From: Pampus argenteus
Lineage: Eukaryota; Chordata; Actinopteri; Scombriformes; Stromateidae
NCBI GenBank assembly: GCA_036937835.1
Contig: CM072876.1
Span: 19,032,001-19,096,000 of the forward strand
Reading direction: 5' to 3'
DNA: 64,000 nucleotides
Below the pieces are notes generated by a model, which was not told the DNA's origin, did not search any database, and was given only the letters and a program-made list of their open reading frames with translations. This document shows positions 53,510-64,000 of this stretch, in pieces (the first letter of the stretch is position 1; every line of letters starts with the position of its first letter). The translations under genes and the position numbers were made by a program.

Positions 53510-55727
53510 TCAATCAAAACCATGTTTGCCATCAACAAGTAACTGATTTCTAATGATTAGGACCAAAAAACTCACTTCTGAAAGCTTCCTGCAGCTTTTA
53601 CTGTAACATTTGTAAAAAATAGCTTTCTCTCTGCGAGAGAAGGCCAAACTGACAACTACAGTTTTTCTTAGACAAGGAGCAATATTTTCAATCAAAACCA
53701 TGTTTGCCAAGTAACTGATTTCTAATGATTAGGAGCACAAAACTCACTTCTGAGAGCTTCCTGCAGCTTTTACTGTAACATTTGTAAAAATAGCTTTCTC
53801 TCAGGCCAAAACTGACAACTACAGTTTTTCTTAAACAAGGAGCAATATTTTCAATCAAAACCATGTTTGCCATCAACAAGTAACTGATTTCTAATGCTTA
53901 GGACCAAAAAACTCACTTCTGAGAGCTTCCTGCAGCTTTTACTGTAACATTTGTAAAAATAGCTTTCTCTCAGGCCAAAACTGACAACTACAGTTTTTCT
54001 TAAACAAGGAGCAATATTTTCAATCAAAACCATGTTTGCCATCAACAAGTAACTGATTTATAATGATAAGGACCAATAAACTTACTTCTGAGAGCTTCCT
54101 GCAGCTTTTACTGTAACATTTGTAAAAATAGCTTTCTCTCAGGCCAAAACTGACAACTACAGTTTTACTTAAACAAGGAGCAATATTTTCAATCAAAACC
54201 ATGTTTGCCATCAACAAGTAACTGATTTATAATGATTAGGACCAAAAAACTAACTTCTGAGAGCTTCCTGCAGCTTTTACTGTAACATTTGTAAAAATAG
54301 CTTTTTCTCAGGCCAAAACTGACAACTACAGTTTTTCTTAAACAACAAGCAATATTTTCAATCAAAACCATGTTTGCCATCAACAAGTAACTGATTTCTA
54401 ATGATTAGGAGCACAAAACTCACTTCTGAGAGCTTCCTGCAGCTTTTACTGTAACATTTGTAAAAATTGCTTTCTCTCAGGCCAAAACTGACAACTACAG
54501 TTTTTCTTAAACAAGGAGCAATATTTTCAATCAAAACCATGTTTGCCATCAACAAGTAACTGATTTCTAATGATTAGGAGCACAATACTCACTTCTGAGA
54601 GCTTCCTGCAGCTTTTACTGTAACATTTGTAAAAATAGCTTTCTCTCAGGCCAAAACTGACAACTACAGTTTTTCTTAAACAACAAGCAATATTTTCAAT
54701 CAAAACCATGTTTGCCATCAACAAGTACCTGATTTCTAATGATTAGGAGCACAAAACTCACTTCTGAGAGCTTCCTGCAGCTTTTACTGTAACATTTGTA
54801 AAAATAGCTTTCTCTCAGGCCAAAACTGACAACTACAGTTTTTCTTAAACAAGGAGCAATATTTTCAATCAAAACCATGTTTGCCATCAACAAGTAACTG
54901 ATTTCTAATGATTGGACCATAAAACTCACTTCTGAGAGCTTCCTGCAGCTTTTACTGTAACATTTGTAAAAATAGCTTTCTCTCAGGCCAAAACTGACAA
55001 GTACAGTTTTTCTTAAACAAGGAGCAATATTTTCAATCAAAACCATGTTTGCCATCAACAAGTAACTGATTTCTAATGATTAGGAGCACAAAACTCACTT
55101 CTGAGAGCTTCCTCCAGCTGTTACTGTAACATTTGTAAAAAATAGCTTTCTCTCTGTGAGAGAAGGCCAAAACTGACAACTACAGTTTTTCTTAAACAAC
55201 AAGACATATTTTCAATCAAAACCATGTTTGCCATCAACGAATAACTGATTTCTAATGATTAGGAGCACAAAACTCACTTCTGAGAGCTTCCTGCAGCTTT
55301 TACTGTAACATTTGTAAAAATAGCTTTCTCTCAGGCCAAAACTGACAACTACAGTTTTTCTTAAACAAGGAGCAATATTTTCAATCAAAACCATGTTTGC
55401 CATCAACAAGTAACTGATTTCTAATGATAAGGACCAAAAAACTTACTTCTGAGAGCTTCCTGCAGCTTTTACTGTAACATTTGTAAAAATAGCTTTCTCT
55501 CAGGCCAAAGCTGACAACTACAGTTTTTCTTAAACAAGGAGCAATATTTTCAATCAAAACCATGTTTGCCATCAACAAGTAACTGATTTCTAATGATTGG
55601 ACCATAAAACTCACTTCTGAGAGCTTCCTGCAGCTTTTACTGTAACATTTGTAAAAAATAGCTTTCTCTCAGCGAGAGAAGGTCAAAACTGACAACTACA
55701 GTTTTTCTTCAACAACGAGCAATATTT
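53510..55727 (-). repeat. Distal higher-order repeat, unit 2 (2218 bp)
   Basis: Same marker order as unit 1 but 178 bp shorter, fitting 13 monomers. It lacks the CAGATTTTACTG long unit between the CCTCCAGCTG and AAGACATATT units (55.11-55.21 kb), where the two are fused into one monomer. Confidence 0.8.
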
Positions 55728-58304
55728 TCAATCAAAACCATGTTTGCCATCAACAAGTAACTGATTTCTAATGATTAGGACCAAAAAACTCACTTCTGAA
55801 AGCTTCCTGCAGCTTTTACTGTAACATTTGTAAAAAATAGCTTTCTCTCTGCGAGAGAAGGCCAAACTGACAACTACAGTTTTTCTTAGACAAGGAGCAA
55901 TATTTTCAATCAAAACCATGTTTGCCAAGTAACTGATTTCTAATGATTAGGAGCACAAAACTCACTTCTGAGAGCTTCCTGCAGCTTTTACTGTAACATT
56001 TGTAAAAATAGCTTTCTCTCAGGCCAAAACTGACAACTACAGTTTTTCTTAAACAAGGAGCAATATTTTCAATCAAAACCATGTTTGCCATCAACAAGTA
56101 ACTGATTTCTAATGATAAGGACCAATAAACTTACTTCTGAGAGCTTCCTGCAGCTTTTACTGTAACATTTGTAAAAATAGCTTTCTCTCAGGCCAAAACT
56201 GACAACTACAGTTTTACTTAAACAAGGAGCAATATTTTCAATCAAAACCATGTTTGCCATCAACAAGTAACTGATTTATAATGATTAGGACCAAAAAACT
56301 AACTTCTGAGAGCTTCCTGCAGCTTTTACTGTAACATTTGTAAAAATAGCTTTTTCTCAGGCCAAAACTGACAACTACAGTTTTTCTTAAACAACAAGCA
56401 ATATTTTCAATCAAAACCATGTTTGCCATCAACAAGTAACTGATTTCTAATGATTAGGAGCACAAAACTCACTTCTGAGAGCTTCCTGCAGCTTTTACTG
56501 TAACATTTGTAAAAATTGCTTTCTCTCAGGCCAAAACTGACAACTACAGTTTTTCTTAAACAAGGAGCAATATTTTCAATCAAAACCATGTTTGCCATCA
56601 ACAAGTAACTGATTTCTAATGATTAGGAGCACAAAACTCACTTCTGAGAGCTTCCTGCAGCTTTTACTGTAACATTTGTAAAAATAGCTTTCTCTCAGGC
56701 CAAAACTGACAACTACAGTTTTTCTTAAACAACAAGCAATATTTTCAATCAAAACCATGTTTGCCATCAACAAGTACCTGATTTCTAATGATTAGGAGCA
56801 CAAAACTCACTTCTGAGAGCTTCCTGCAGCTTTTACTGTAACATTTGTAAAAATAGCTTTCTCTCAGGCCAAAACTGACAACTACAGTTTTTCTTAAACA
56901 ACAAGCAATATTTTCAATCAAAACCATGTTTGCCATCAACAAGTAACTGATTTCTAATGATTAGGAGCACAAAACTCACTTCTGAGAGCTTCCTGCAGCT
57001 TTTACTGTGACATTTGTAAAAATAGCTTTCTCTCAGGCCAAAACTGACAACTACAGTTTTTCTTAAACAACAAGCAATATTTTCAATCAAAACCATGTTT
57101 GCCATCAACAAGTACCTGATTTCTAATGATTAGGAGCACAAAACTCACTTCTGAGAGCTTCCTCCAGCTGTTACTGTAACATTTGTAAAAAATAGCTTTC
57201 TCTCTGTGAGAGAAGGCCAAAACTGACAACTACAGTTTTTCTTAAACAAGGAGCAATATTTTCAATCAAAACCATGTTTGCCATCAACAAGTAACTGATT
57301 TCTAATGATTAGGACCAAAAAACTCACTTCTGAGAGCTTCCTGCAGATTTTACTGTAACATTTGTAAAAAATAGCTTTCTCTCTGCGAGAGAAGGCCAAA
57401 ACTGATAACTACAGTTTTTCTTAAACAAGGAGCAATATTTTCAATCAAAACCATGTTTGCCATCAACAAGTAACTGATTTCTAATGATTAGGACCAAAAA
57501 ACTCACTTCTGAGAGCTTCCTGCAGATTTTACTGTAACATTTGTAAAAAATAGCTTTCTCTCTGCGAGAGAAGGCCAAAACTGACAGCTACAGTTTTTCT
57601 TAAACAAGGAGCAATATTTTCAATCAAAACCATGTTTGCCATCAACAAGTAACTGATTTCTAATGATTAGGAGCACAAAACTCACTTCTGAGAGCTTCCT
57701 GCAGCTTTTACTGTAACATTTGTAAAAATAGCTTTCTCTCAGGCCAAAACTGACAACTACAGTTTTTCTTAAACAACAAGACATATTTTCAATCAAAACC
57801 ATGTTTGCCATCAACGAATAACTGATTTCTAATGATTAGGAGCACAAAACTCACTTCTGAGAGCTTCCTGCAGCTTTTACTGTAACATTTGTAAAAATAG
57901 CTTTCTCTCAGGCCAAAACTGACAACTACAGTTTTTCTTAAACAAGGAGCAATATTTTCAATCAAAACCATGTTTGCCATCAACAAGTAACTGATTTCTA
58001 ATGATAAGGACCAAAAAACTTACTTCTGAGAGCTTCCTGCAGCTTTTACTGTAACATTTGTAAAAATAGCTTTCTCTCAGGCCAAAACTGACAACTACAG
58101 TTTTTCTTAAACAAGGAGCAATATTTTCAATCAAAACCATGTTTGCCATCAACAAGTAACTGATTTCTAATGATTGGACCATAAAACTCACTTCTGAGAG
58201 CTTCCTGCAGCTTTTACTGTAACATTTGTAAAAAATAGCTTTCTCTCAGCGAGAGAAGGTCAAAACTGACAACTACAGTTTTTCTTCAACAACGAGCAAT
58301 ATTT
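55728..58304 (-). repeat. Distal higher-order repeat, unit 3 (2577 bp)
   Basis: Fits 15 monomers. It carries two consecutive CAGATTTTACTG long units (57.35 and 57.53 kb) where unit 1 has one, and lacks the TAATGCTTAGG short unit between the GCCAAGTAAC and ACCAATAAAC units. Confidence 0.8.
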
Positions 58305-60692
58305 TCAATCAAAACCATGTTTGCCATCAACAAGTAACTGATTTCTAATGATTAGGACCAAAAAACTCACTTCTGAAAGCTTCCTGCAGCTTTTACTGTA
58401 ACATTTGTAAAAAATAGCTTTCTCTCTGCGAGAGAAGGCCAAACTGACAACTACAGTTTTTCTTAGACAAGGAGCAATATTTTCAATCAAAACCATGTTT
58501 GCCAAGTAACTGATTTCTAATGATTAGGAGCACAAAACTCACTTCTGAGAGCTTCCTGCAGCTTTTACTGTAACATTTGTAAAAATAGCTTTCTCTCAGG
58601 CCAAAACTGACAACTACAGTTTTTCTTAAACAAGGAGCAATATTTTCAATCAAAACCATGTTTGCCATCAACAAGTAACTGATTTCTAATGCTTAGGACC
58701 AAAAAACTCACTTCTGAGAGCTTCCTGCAGCTTTTACTGTAACATTTGTAAAAATAGCTTTCTCTCAGGCCAAAACTGACAACTACAGTTTTTCTTAAAC
58801 AAGGAGCAATATTTTCAATCAAAACCATGTTTGCCATCAACAAGTAACTGATTTCTAATGATAAGGACCAATAAACTTACTTCTGAGAGCTTCCTGCAGC
58901 TTTTACTGTAACATTTGTAAAAATAGCTTTCTCTCAGGCCAAAACTGACAACTACAGTTTTACTTAAACAAGGAGCAATATTTTCAATCAAAACCATGTT
59001 TGCCATCAACAAGTAACTGATTTATAATGATTAGGACCAAAAAACTAACTTCTGAGAGCTTCCTGCAGCTTTTACTGTAACATTTGTAAAAATAGCTTTT
59101 TCTCAGGCCAAAACTGACAACTACAGTTTTTCTTAAACAACAAGCAATATTTTCAATCAAAACCATGTTTGCCATCAACAAGTAACTGATTTCTAATGAT
59201 TAGGAGCACAAAACTCACTTCTGAGAGCTTCCTGCAGCTTTTACTGTAACATTTGTAAAAATTGCTTTCTCTCAGGCCAAAACTGACAACTACAGTTTTT
59301 CTTAAACAAGGAGCAATATTTTCAATCAAAACCATGTTTGCCATCAACAAGTAACTGATTTCTAATGATTAGGAGCACAAAACTCACTTCTGAGAGCTTC
59401 CTGCAGCTTTTACTGTAACATTTGTAAAAATAGCTTTCTCTCAGGCCAAAACTGACAACTACAGTTTTTCTTAAACAACAAGCAATATTTTCAATCAAAA
59501 CCATGTTTGCCATCAACAAGTAACTGATTTCTAATGATTAGGAGCACAAAACTCACTTCTGAGAGCTTCCTGCAGCTTTTACTGTGACATTTGTAAAAAT
59601 AGTTTTCTCTCAGGCCAAAACTGACAACTACAGTTTTTCTTAAACAACAAGCAATATTTTCAATCAAAACCATGTTTGCCATCAACAAGTACCTGATTTC
59701 TAATGATTAGGAGCACAAAACTCACTTCTGAGAGCTTCCTGCAGCTTTTACTGTAACATTTGTAAAAATAGCTTTCTCTCAGGCCAAAACTGACAACTAC
59801 AGTTTTTCTTAAACAACAAGCAATATTTTCAATCAAAACCATGTTTGCCATCAACAAGTAACTGATTTCTAATGATTAGGAGCACAAAACTCACTTCTGA
59901 GAGCTTCCTGCAGCTTTTACTGTGACATTTGTAAAAATAGCTTTCTCTCAGGCCAAAACTGACAACTACAGTTTTTCTTAAACAACAAGCAATATTTTCA
60001 ATCAAAACCATGTTTGCCATCAACAAGTACCTGATTTCTAATGATTAGGAGCACAAAACTCACTTCTGAGAGCTTCCTCCAGCTGTTACTGTAACATTTC
60101 TAAAAAATAGCTTTCTCTCTGTGAGAGAAGGCCAAAACTGACAACTACAGTTTTTCTAAAACAAGGAGCAATATTTTCAATCAAAACCATGTGTGCTATC
60201 ATCAAGTAACTGATTTCTAATGATTAGGAGCACAAAACTCACTTCTGAGAGCTTCCTGCAGCTTTTACTGTAACATTTGTAAAAATAGCTTTCTCTCAGG
60301 CCAAAACTGACAACTACAGTTTTTCTTAAACAAGGAGCAATATTTTCAATCAAAACCATGTTTGCCATCAACAAGTAACTGATTTCTAATGATAAGGACC
60401 AAAAAACTTACTTCTGAGAGCTTCCTGCAGCTTTTACTGTAACATTTGTAAAAATAGCTTTCTCTCAGGCCAAAACTGACAACTACAGTTTTTCTTAAAC
60501 AAGGAGCAATATTTTCAATCAAAACCATGTTTGCCATCAACAAGTAACTGATTTCTAATGATTGGACCATAAAACTCACTTCTGAGAGCTTCCTGCAGCT
60601 TTTACTGTAACATTTGTAAAAAATAGCTTTCTCTCAGCGAGAGAAGGTCAAAACTGACAACTACAGTTTTTCTTCAACAACGAGCAATATTT
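58305..60692 (-). repeat. Distal higher-order repeat, unit 4 (2388 bp)
   Basis: Fits 14 monomers. The AAGACATATT unit is missing. In its place, between the CCTCCAGCTG unit (60076) and the AAGGACCAAAAAACTTAC unit, lies the left-arm-type GTGTGCTATCATC monomer (60.14-60.37 kb). Confidence 0.8.
60076..60374 (-). repeat. Left-arm-type monomer inside the right arm
   Basis: On the - strand this unit has GATGATAGCACACATGG followed by CCTTGTTTTAGAAAAACTG. That pair is seen repeatedly in the left arm (for example 1225-1280, 8527-8582, 17801-17850) and only once here in the right arm. The match to left-arm context extends over the flanking short unit. On its other side it joins a right-arm CCTCCAGCTG long unit. 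Confidence 0.8.
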
Positions 60693-63600
60693 TCAATCAA
60701 AACCATGTTTGCCATCAACAAGTAACTGATTTCTAATGATTAGGACCAAAAAACTCACTTCTGAAAGCTTCCTGCAGCTTTTACTGTAACATTTGTAAAA
60801 AATAGCTTTCTCTCTGCGAGAGAAGGCCAAACTGACAACTACAGTTTTTCTTAGACAAGGAGCAATATTTTCAATCAAAACCATGTTTGCCAAGTAACTG
60901 ATTTCTAATGATTAGGAGCACAAAACTCACTTCTGAGAGCTTCCTGCAGCTTTTACTGTAACATTTGTAAAAATAGCTTTCTCTCAGGCCAAAACTGACA
61001 ACTACAGTTTTTCTTAAACAAGGAGCAATGTTTTCAATCAAAACCATGTTTGCCATCAACAAGTAACTGATTTCTAATGCTTAGGACCAAAAAACTCACT
61101 TCTGAGAGCTTCCTGCAGCTTTTACTGTAACATTTGTAAAAATAGCTTTCTCTCAGGCCAAAACTGACAACTACAGTTTTTCTTAAACAAGGAGCAATAT
61201 TTTCAATCAAAACCATGTTTGCCATCAACAAGTAACTGATTTCTAATGATAAGGACCAATAAACTTACTTCTGAGAGCTTCCTGCAGCTTTTACTGTAAC
61301 ATTTGTAAAAATAGCTTTCTCTCAGGCCAAAACTGACAACTACAGTTTTACTTAAACAAGGAGCAATATTTTCAATCAAAACCATGTTTGCCATCAACAA
61401 GTAACTGATTTATAATGATTAGGACCAAAAAACTAACTTCTGAGAGCTTCCTGCAGCTTTTACTGTAACATTTGTAAAAATAGCTTTTTCTCAGGCCAAA
61501 ACTGACAACTACAGTTTTTCTTAAACAACAAGCAAAATTTCAATCAAAACCATGTTTGCCATCAACAAGTAACTTATTTCTAATGATTAGGAGCACAAAA
61601 CTCACTTCTGAGAGCTTCCTGCAGCTTTTACTGTAACATTTGTAAAAATTGCTTTCTCTCAGGCCAAAACTGACAACTACAGTTTTTCTTAAACAAGGAG
61701 CAATATTTTCAATCAAAACCATGTTTGCCATCAACAAGTAACTGATTTCTAATGATTAGGAGCACAAAACTCACTTCTGAGAGCTTCCTGCAGCTTTTAC
61801 TGTAACATTTGTAAAAATAGCTTTCTCTCAGGCCAAAACTGACAACTACAGTTTTTCTTAAACAACAAGCAATATTTTCAATCAAAACCATGTTTGCCAT
61901 CAACAAGTAACTGATTTCTAATGATTAGGAGCACAAAACTCACTTCTGAGAGCTTCCTGCAGCTTTTACTGTGACATTTGTAAAAATAGTTTTCTCTCAG
62001 GCCAAAACTGACAACTACAGTTTTTCTTAAACAACAAGCAATATTTTCAATCAAAACCATGTTTGCCATCAACAAGTACCTGATTTCTAATGATTAGGAG
62101 CACAAAACTCACTTCTGAGAGCTTCCTGCAGCTTTTACTGTAACATTTGTAAAAATAGCTTTCTCTCAGGCCAAAACTGACAACTACAGTTTTTCTTAAA
62201 CAAGGAGCAATATTTTCAATCAAAACCATGTTTGCCATCAACAAGTAACTGATTTCTAATGATTGGACCATAAAACTCACTTATGAGAGCCTCCTGCAGC
62301 TTTTACTGTAACATTTGTAAAAATAGCTTTCTCTCAGGCCAAAACTGACAACTACAGTTTTTCTTAAACAAGGAGCAATATTTTCAATCAAAACCATGTT
62401 TGTCATCAACAAGTAACTGATTTCTAATGATTAGGACCAAAAAACTCACTTCTGAGAGCTTCCTGCAGCTTTTACTGTAACATTTGTAAAAATAGCTTTC
62501 TCTCAGGCCAAAACTGACAACTACAGTTTTTCTTAAACAACAAGCAATATTTTCAATCAAAACCATGTTTGCCATCAACAAGTAACTGATTTCTAATCAT
62601 TAGGAGCACAAAACTCACTTCTGAGAGCTTCCTGCAGCTTTTACTGTAACATTTGTAAAAATTGCTTTCTCTCAGGCCAAAACTGACAACTACAGTTTTT
62701 CTTAAACAAGGAGCAATATTTTCAATCAAAACCATGTTTGCCATCAACAAGTAACTGATTTCTAATGATTAGGAGCACAAAACTCACTTCTGAGAGCTTC
62801 CTGCAGCTTTTACTGTAACATTTGTAAAAATAGCTTTCTCTCAGGCCAAAACTGACAACTACAGTTTTTCTTAAACAACAAGCAATATTTTCAATCAAAA
62901 CCATGTTTGCCATCAACAAGTAACTGATTTCTAATGATTAGGAGCACAAAACTCACTTCTGAGAGCTTCCTGCAGCTTTTACTGTGACATTTGTAAAAAT
63001 AGCTTTCTCTCAGGCCAAAACTGACAACTACAGTTTTTCTTAAACAACAAGCAATATTTTCAATCAAAACCATGTTTGCCATCAACAAGTACCTGATTTC
63101 TAATGATTAGGAGCACAAAACTCACTTCTGAGAGCTTCCTGCAGCTTTTACTGTAACATTTGTAAAAATAGCTTTCTCTCAGGCCAAAACTGACAACTAC
63201 AGTTTTTCTTAAACAAGGAGCAATATTTTCAATCAAAACCATGTTTGCCATCAACAAGTAACTGATTTCTAATGATTGGACCATAAAACTCACTTCTGAG
63301 AGCTTCCTGCAGCTTTTACTGTAACATTTGTAAAAATAGCTTTCTCTCAGGCCAAAACTGACAACTACAGTTTTTCTTAAACAACAAGCAATATTTTCAA
63401 TCAAAACCATGTTTGCCATCAACAAGTAACTGATTTCTAATGATTAGGAGCACAAAACTCACTTCTGAGAGCTTCCTCCAGCTGTTACTGTAACATTTGT
63501 AAAAAATAGCTTTCTCTCTGTGAGAGAAGGCCAAAACTGACAACTACAGTTTTTCTTAAACAAGGAGCAATATTTTCAATCAAAACCATGTTTGCCATCA

Positions 63601-64000
63601 ACAAGTAACTGATTTCTAATGATTAGGACCAAAAAACTCACTTCTGAGAGCTTCCTGCAGATTTTACTGTAACATTTGTAAAAAAATAGCTTTCTCTCTG
63701 CGAGAGAAGGCCAAAACTGACAACTACAGTTTTTCTTAAACAAGGAGCAATATTTTCAATCAAAACCATGTTTGCCATCAACACGTAACTGATTTCTAAT
63801 GATTAGGAGCACAAAACTCACTTCTGAGAGCTTCCTGCAGCTTTTACTGTAACATTTGTAAAAATAGCTTTCTCTCAGGCCAAAACTGACAACTACAGTT
63901 TTTCTTAAACAACAAGACATATTTTCAATCAAAACCATGTTTGCCATCAACGAATAACTGATTTCTAATGATTAGGAGCACAAAACTCACTTCTGAGAGC
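60693..64000 (-). repeat. Distal higher-order repeat, unit 5 (runs past window end)
   Basis: Follows unit 4 in order with a 2388-bp shift to about 62.05 kb. It then has extra short units (62.2-63.4 kb, including CTTATGAGAGCCTCC and TTTGTCATC private changes). The CCTCCAGCTG (63475), CAGATTTTACTG (about 63.66 kb) and AACAAGACATATT (63911) markers follow. No further GCCAAGTAAC monomer appears before 64000, so this unit exceeds 3.3 kb. Confidence 0.75.

Larger units (their letters stand above)
19714..64000 (-). repeat. Satellite array, right arm (same monomer, - orientation)
   Basis: The same 169/178-bp satellite in inverted orientation, continuous to the window end; about 257 units estimated from length. 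Read on the - strand it has the same consensus and the same alternative blocks as the left arm (S or L length, ctcct or cttgt, gtgctcc or ttggtcc). Arm-enriched variants on the + strand are CACGTCTAAG (26.7-44 kb), AACAAGACATATT (22.0 kb and 50.7-63.9 kb), CTTCAACAACGAG, a 6-bp deletion giving GCCAAGTAAC (44.3-60.9 kb), and a 2-bp-shorter GATTGGACCATAA junction that joins neighbouring open frames. Higher-order periodicity is strong, especially beyond 50 kb. There are no genes and no interrupting sequence. Confidence 0.97.

Noticed and set aside
1..64000. CRISPR array
   Set aside because: Units are 169/178 bp with no short repeat/unique spacer alternation and no cas-like genes.
1..64000. Primate alpha satellite (171 bp) or a CENP-B box
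   Set aside because: The monomer sequence does not resemble the alpha consensus I know, and I saw no TTCG....A..CGGG motif in either orientation.
1..64000. Transposon or retroelement insertion
   Set aside because: Monomer phase is continuous apart from small indels and the one junction. No target-site duplications, LTRs, poly-A tails or non-satellite stretches were found.
1..64000. TAAT-N-ATTA at each unit border as a homeodomain binding site
   Set aside because: CTAATCATTAG is a real near-palindrome in the consensus, but so AT-rich a site is expected by chance and there is no sign of regulatory context.
1..64000. Telomeric repeat or subtelomere boundary
   Set aside because: No TTAGGG-like runs or transitions to other sequence occur in the window.

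Overview
The whole 64 kb window is one tandem-repeat (satellite) DNA field. I found no protein-coding gene, RNA gene, transposon, CRISPR array or unique sequence. The unit is about 169 bp (short form, S) or about 178 bp (long form, L). The two differ by a 9-bp segment next to a small inverted repeat. Dividing the length by the unit size gives roughly 370 monomers, about 113 left of the orientation switch and about 257 right of it. A short unit such as 1910-2078 is about 34% GC. In consensus it has no CpG (about 4 to 5 expected from its base counts) and one PstI site (CTGCAG). This kind of sequence suggests a eukaryotic centromeric, pericentromeric or subtelomeric satellite. The nucleosome-like length and CpG depletion fit a genome with CpG methylation, for example a vertebrate, but I do not recognise the family and cannot name a species.

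Layout: positions 1 to about 19,713 hold head-to-tail monomers in one orientation (called + here, the strand reading ATCATTAGAAATCAG...). At 19,712-19,717 the orientation flips, and from there to 64,000 all monomers are head-to-tail on the - strand. GC skew changes sign at the same point. The junction carries a 7-bp direct duplication (TTGTGCT). The two flanks are not mirror images in monomer order, so a simple fold-back copy is unlikely, although an assembly misjoin cannot be excluded.

Both arms carry nested higher-order structure. In the left arm, marker variants recur at offsets of 694, 2449, about 2628, 3321 and 3671 bp. In the right arm, local duplications have periods of 524, 684, 845, 1049, 1387/1567, 1546, 1557 and 3608 bp. 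From about 50 kb to the window end there is a larger unit of 13, 14 or 15 monomers (2218, 2396, 2577 and 2388 bp in successive copies). Monomers are built from a few alternative blocks at fixed sites: S or L, ctcct or cttgt, gtgctcc or ttggtcc, and aaaag, aacag or aaatc. Array order therefore reads like a barcode of past unequal exchange and gene conversion.

Each monomer contains an open stretch of about 65 codons because its consensus happens to lack stops in one frame. Copies with stops, frameshifts or fused frames are common, so these are not treated as genes. The most interesting points are the inversion junction, one left-arm-type monomer embedded inverted in the right arm near 60.2 kb, the alternative hairpin and nested-dyad structures in the monomer, and the variable-length higher-order repeat at the right end.
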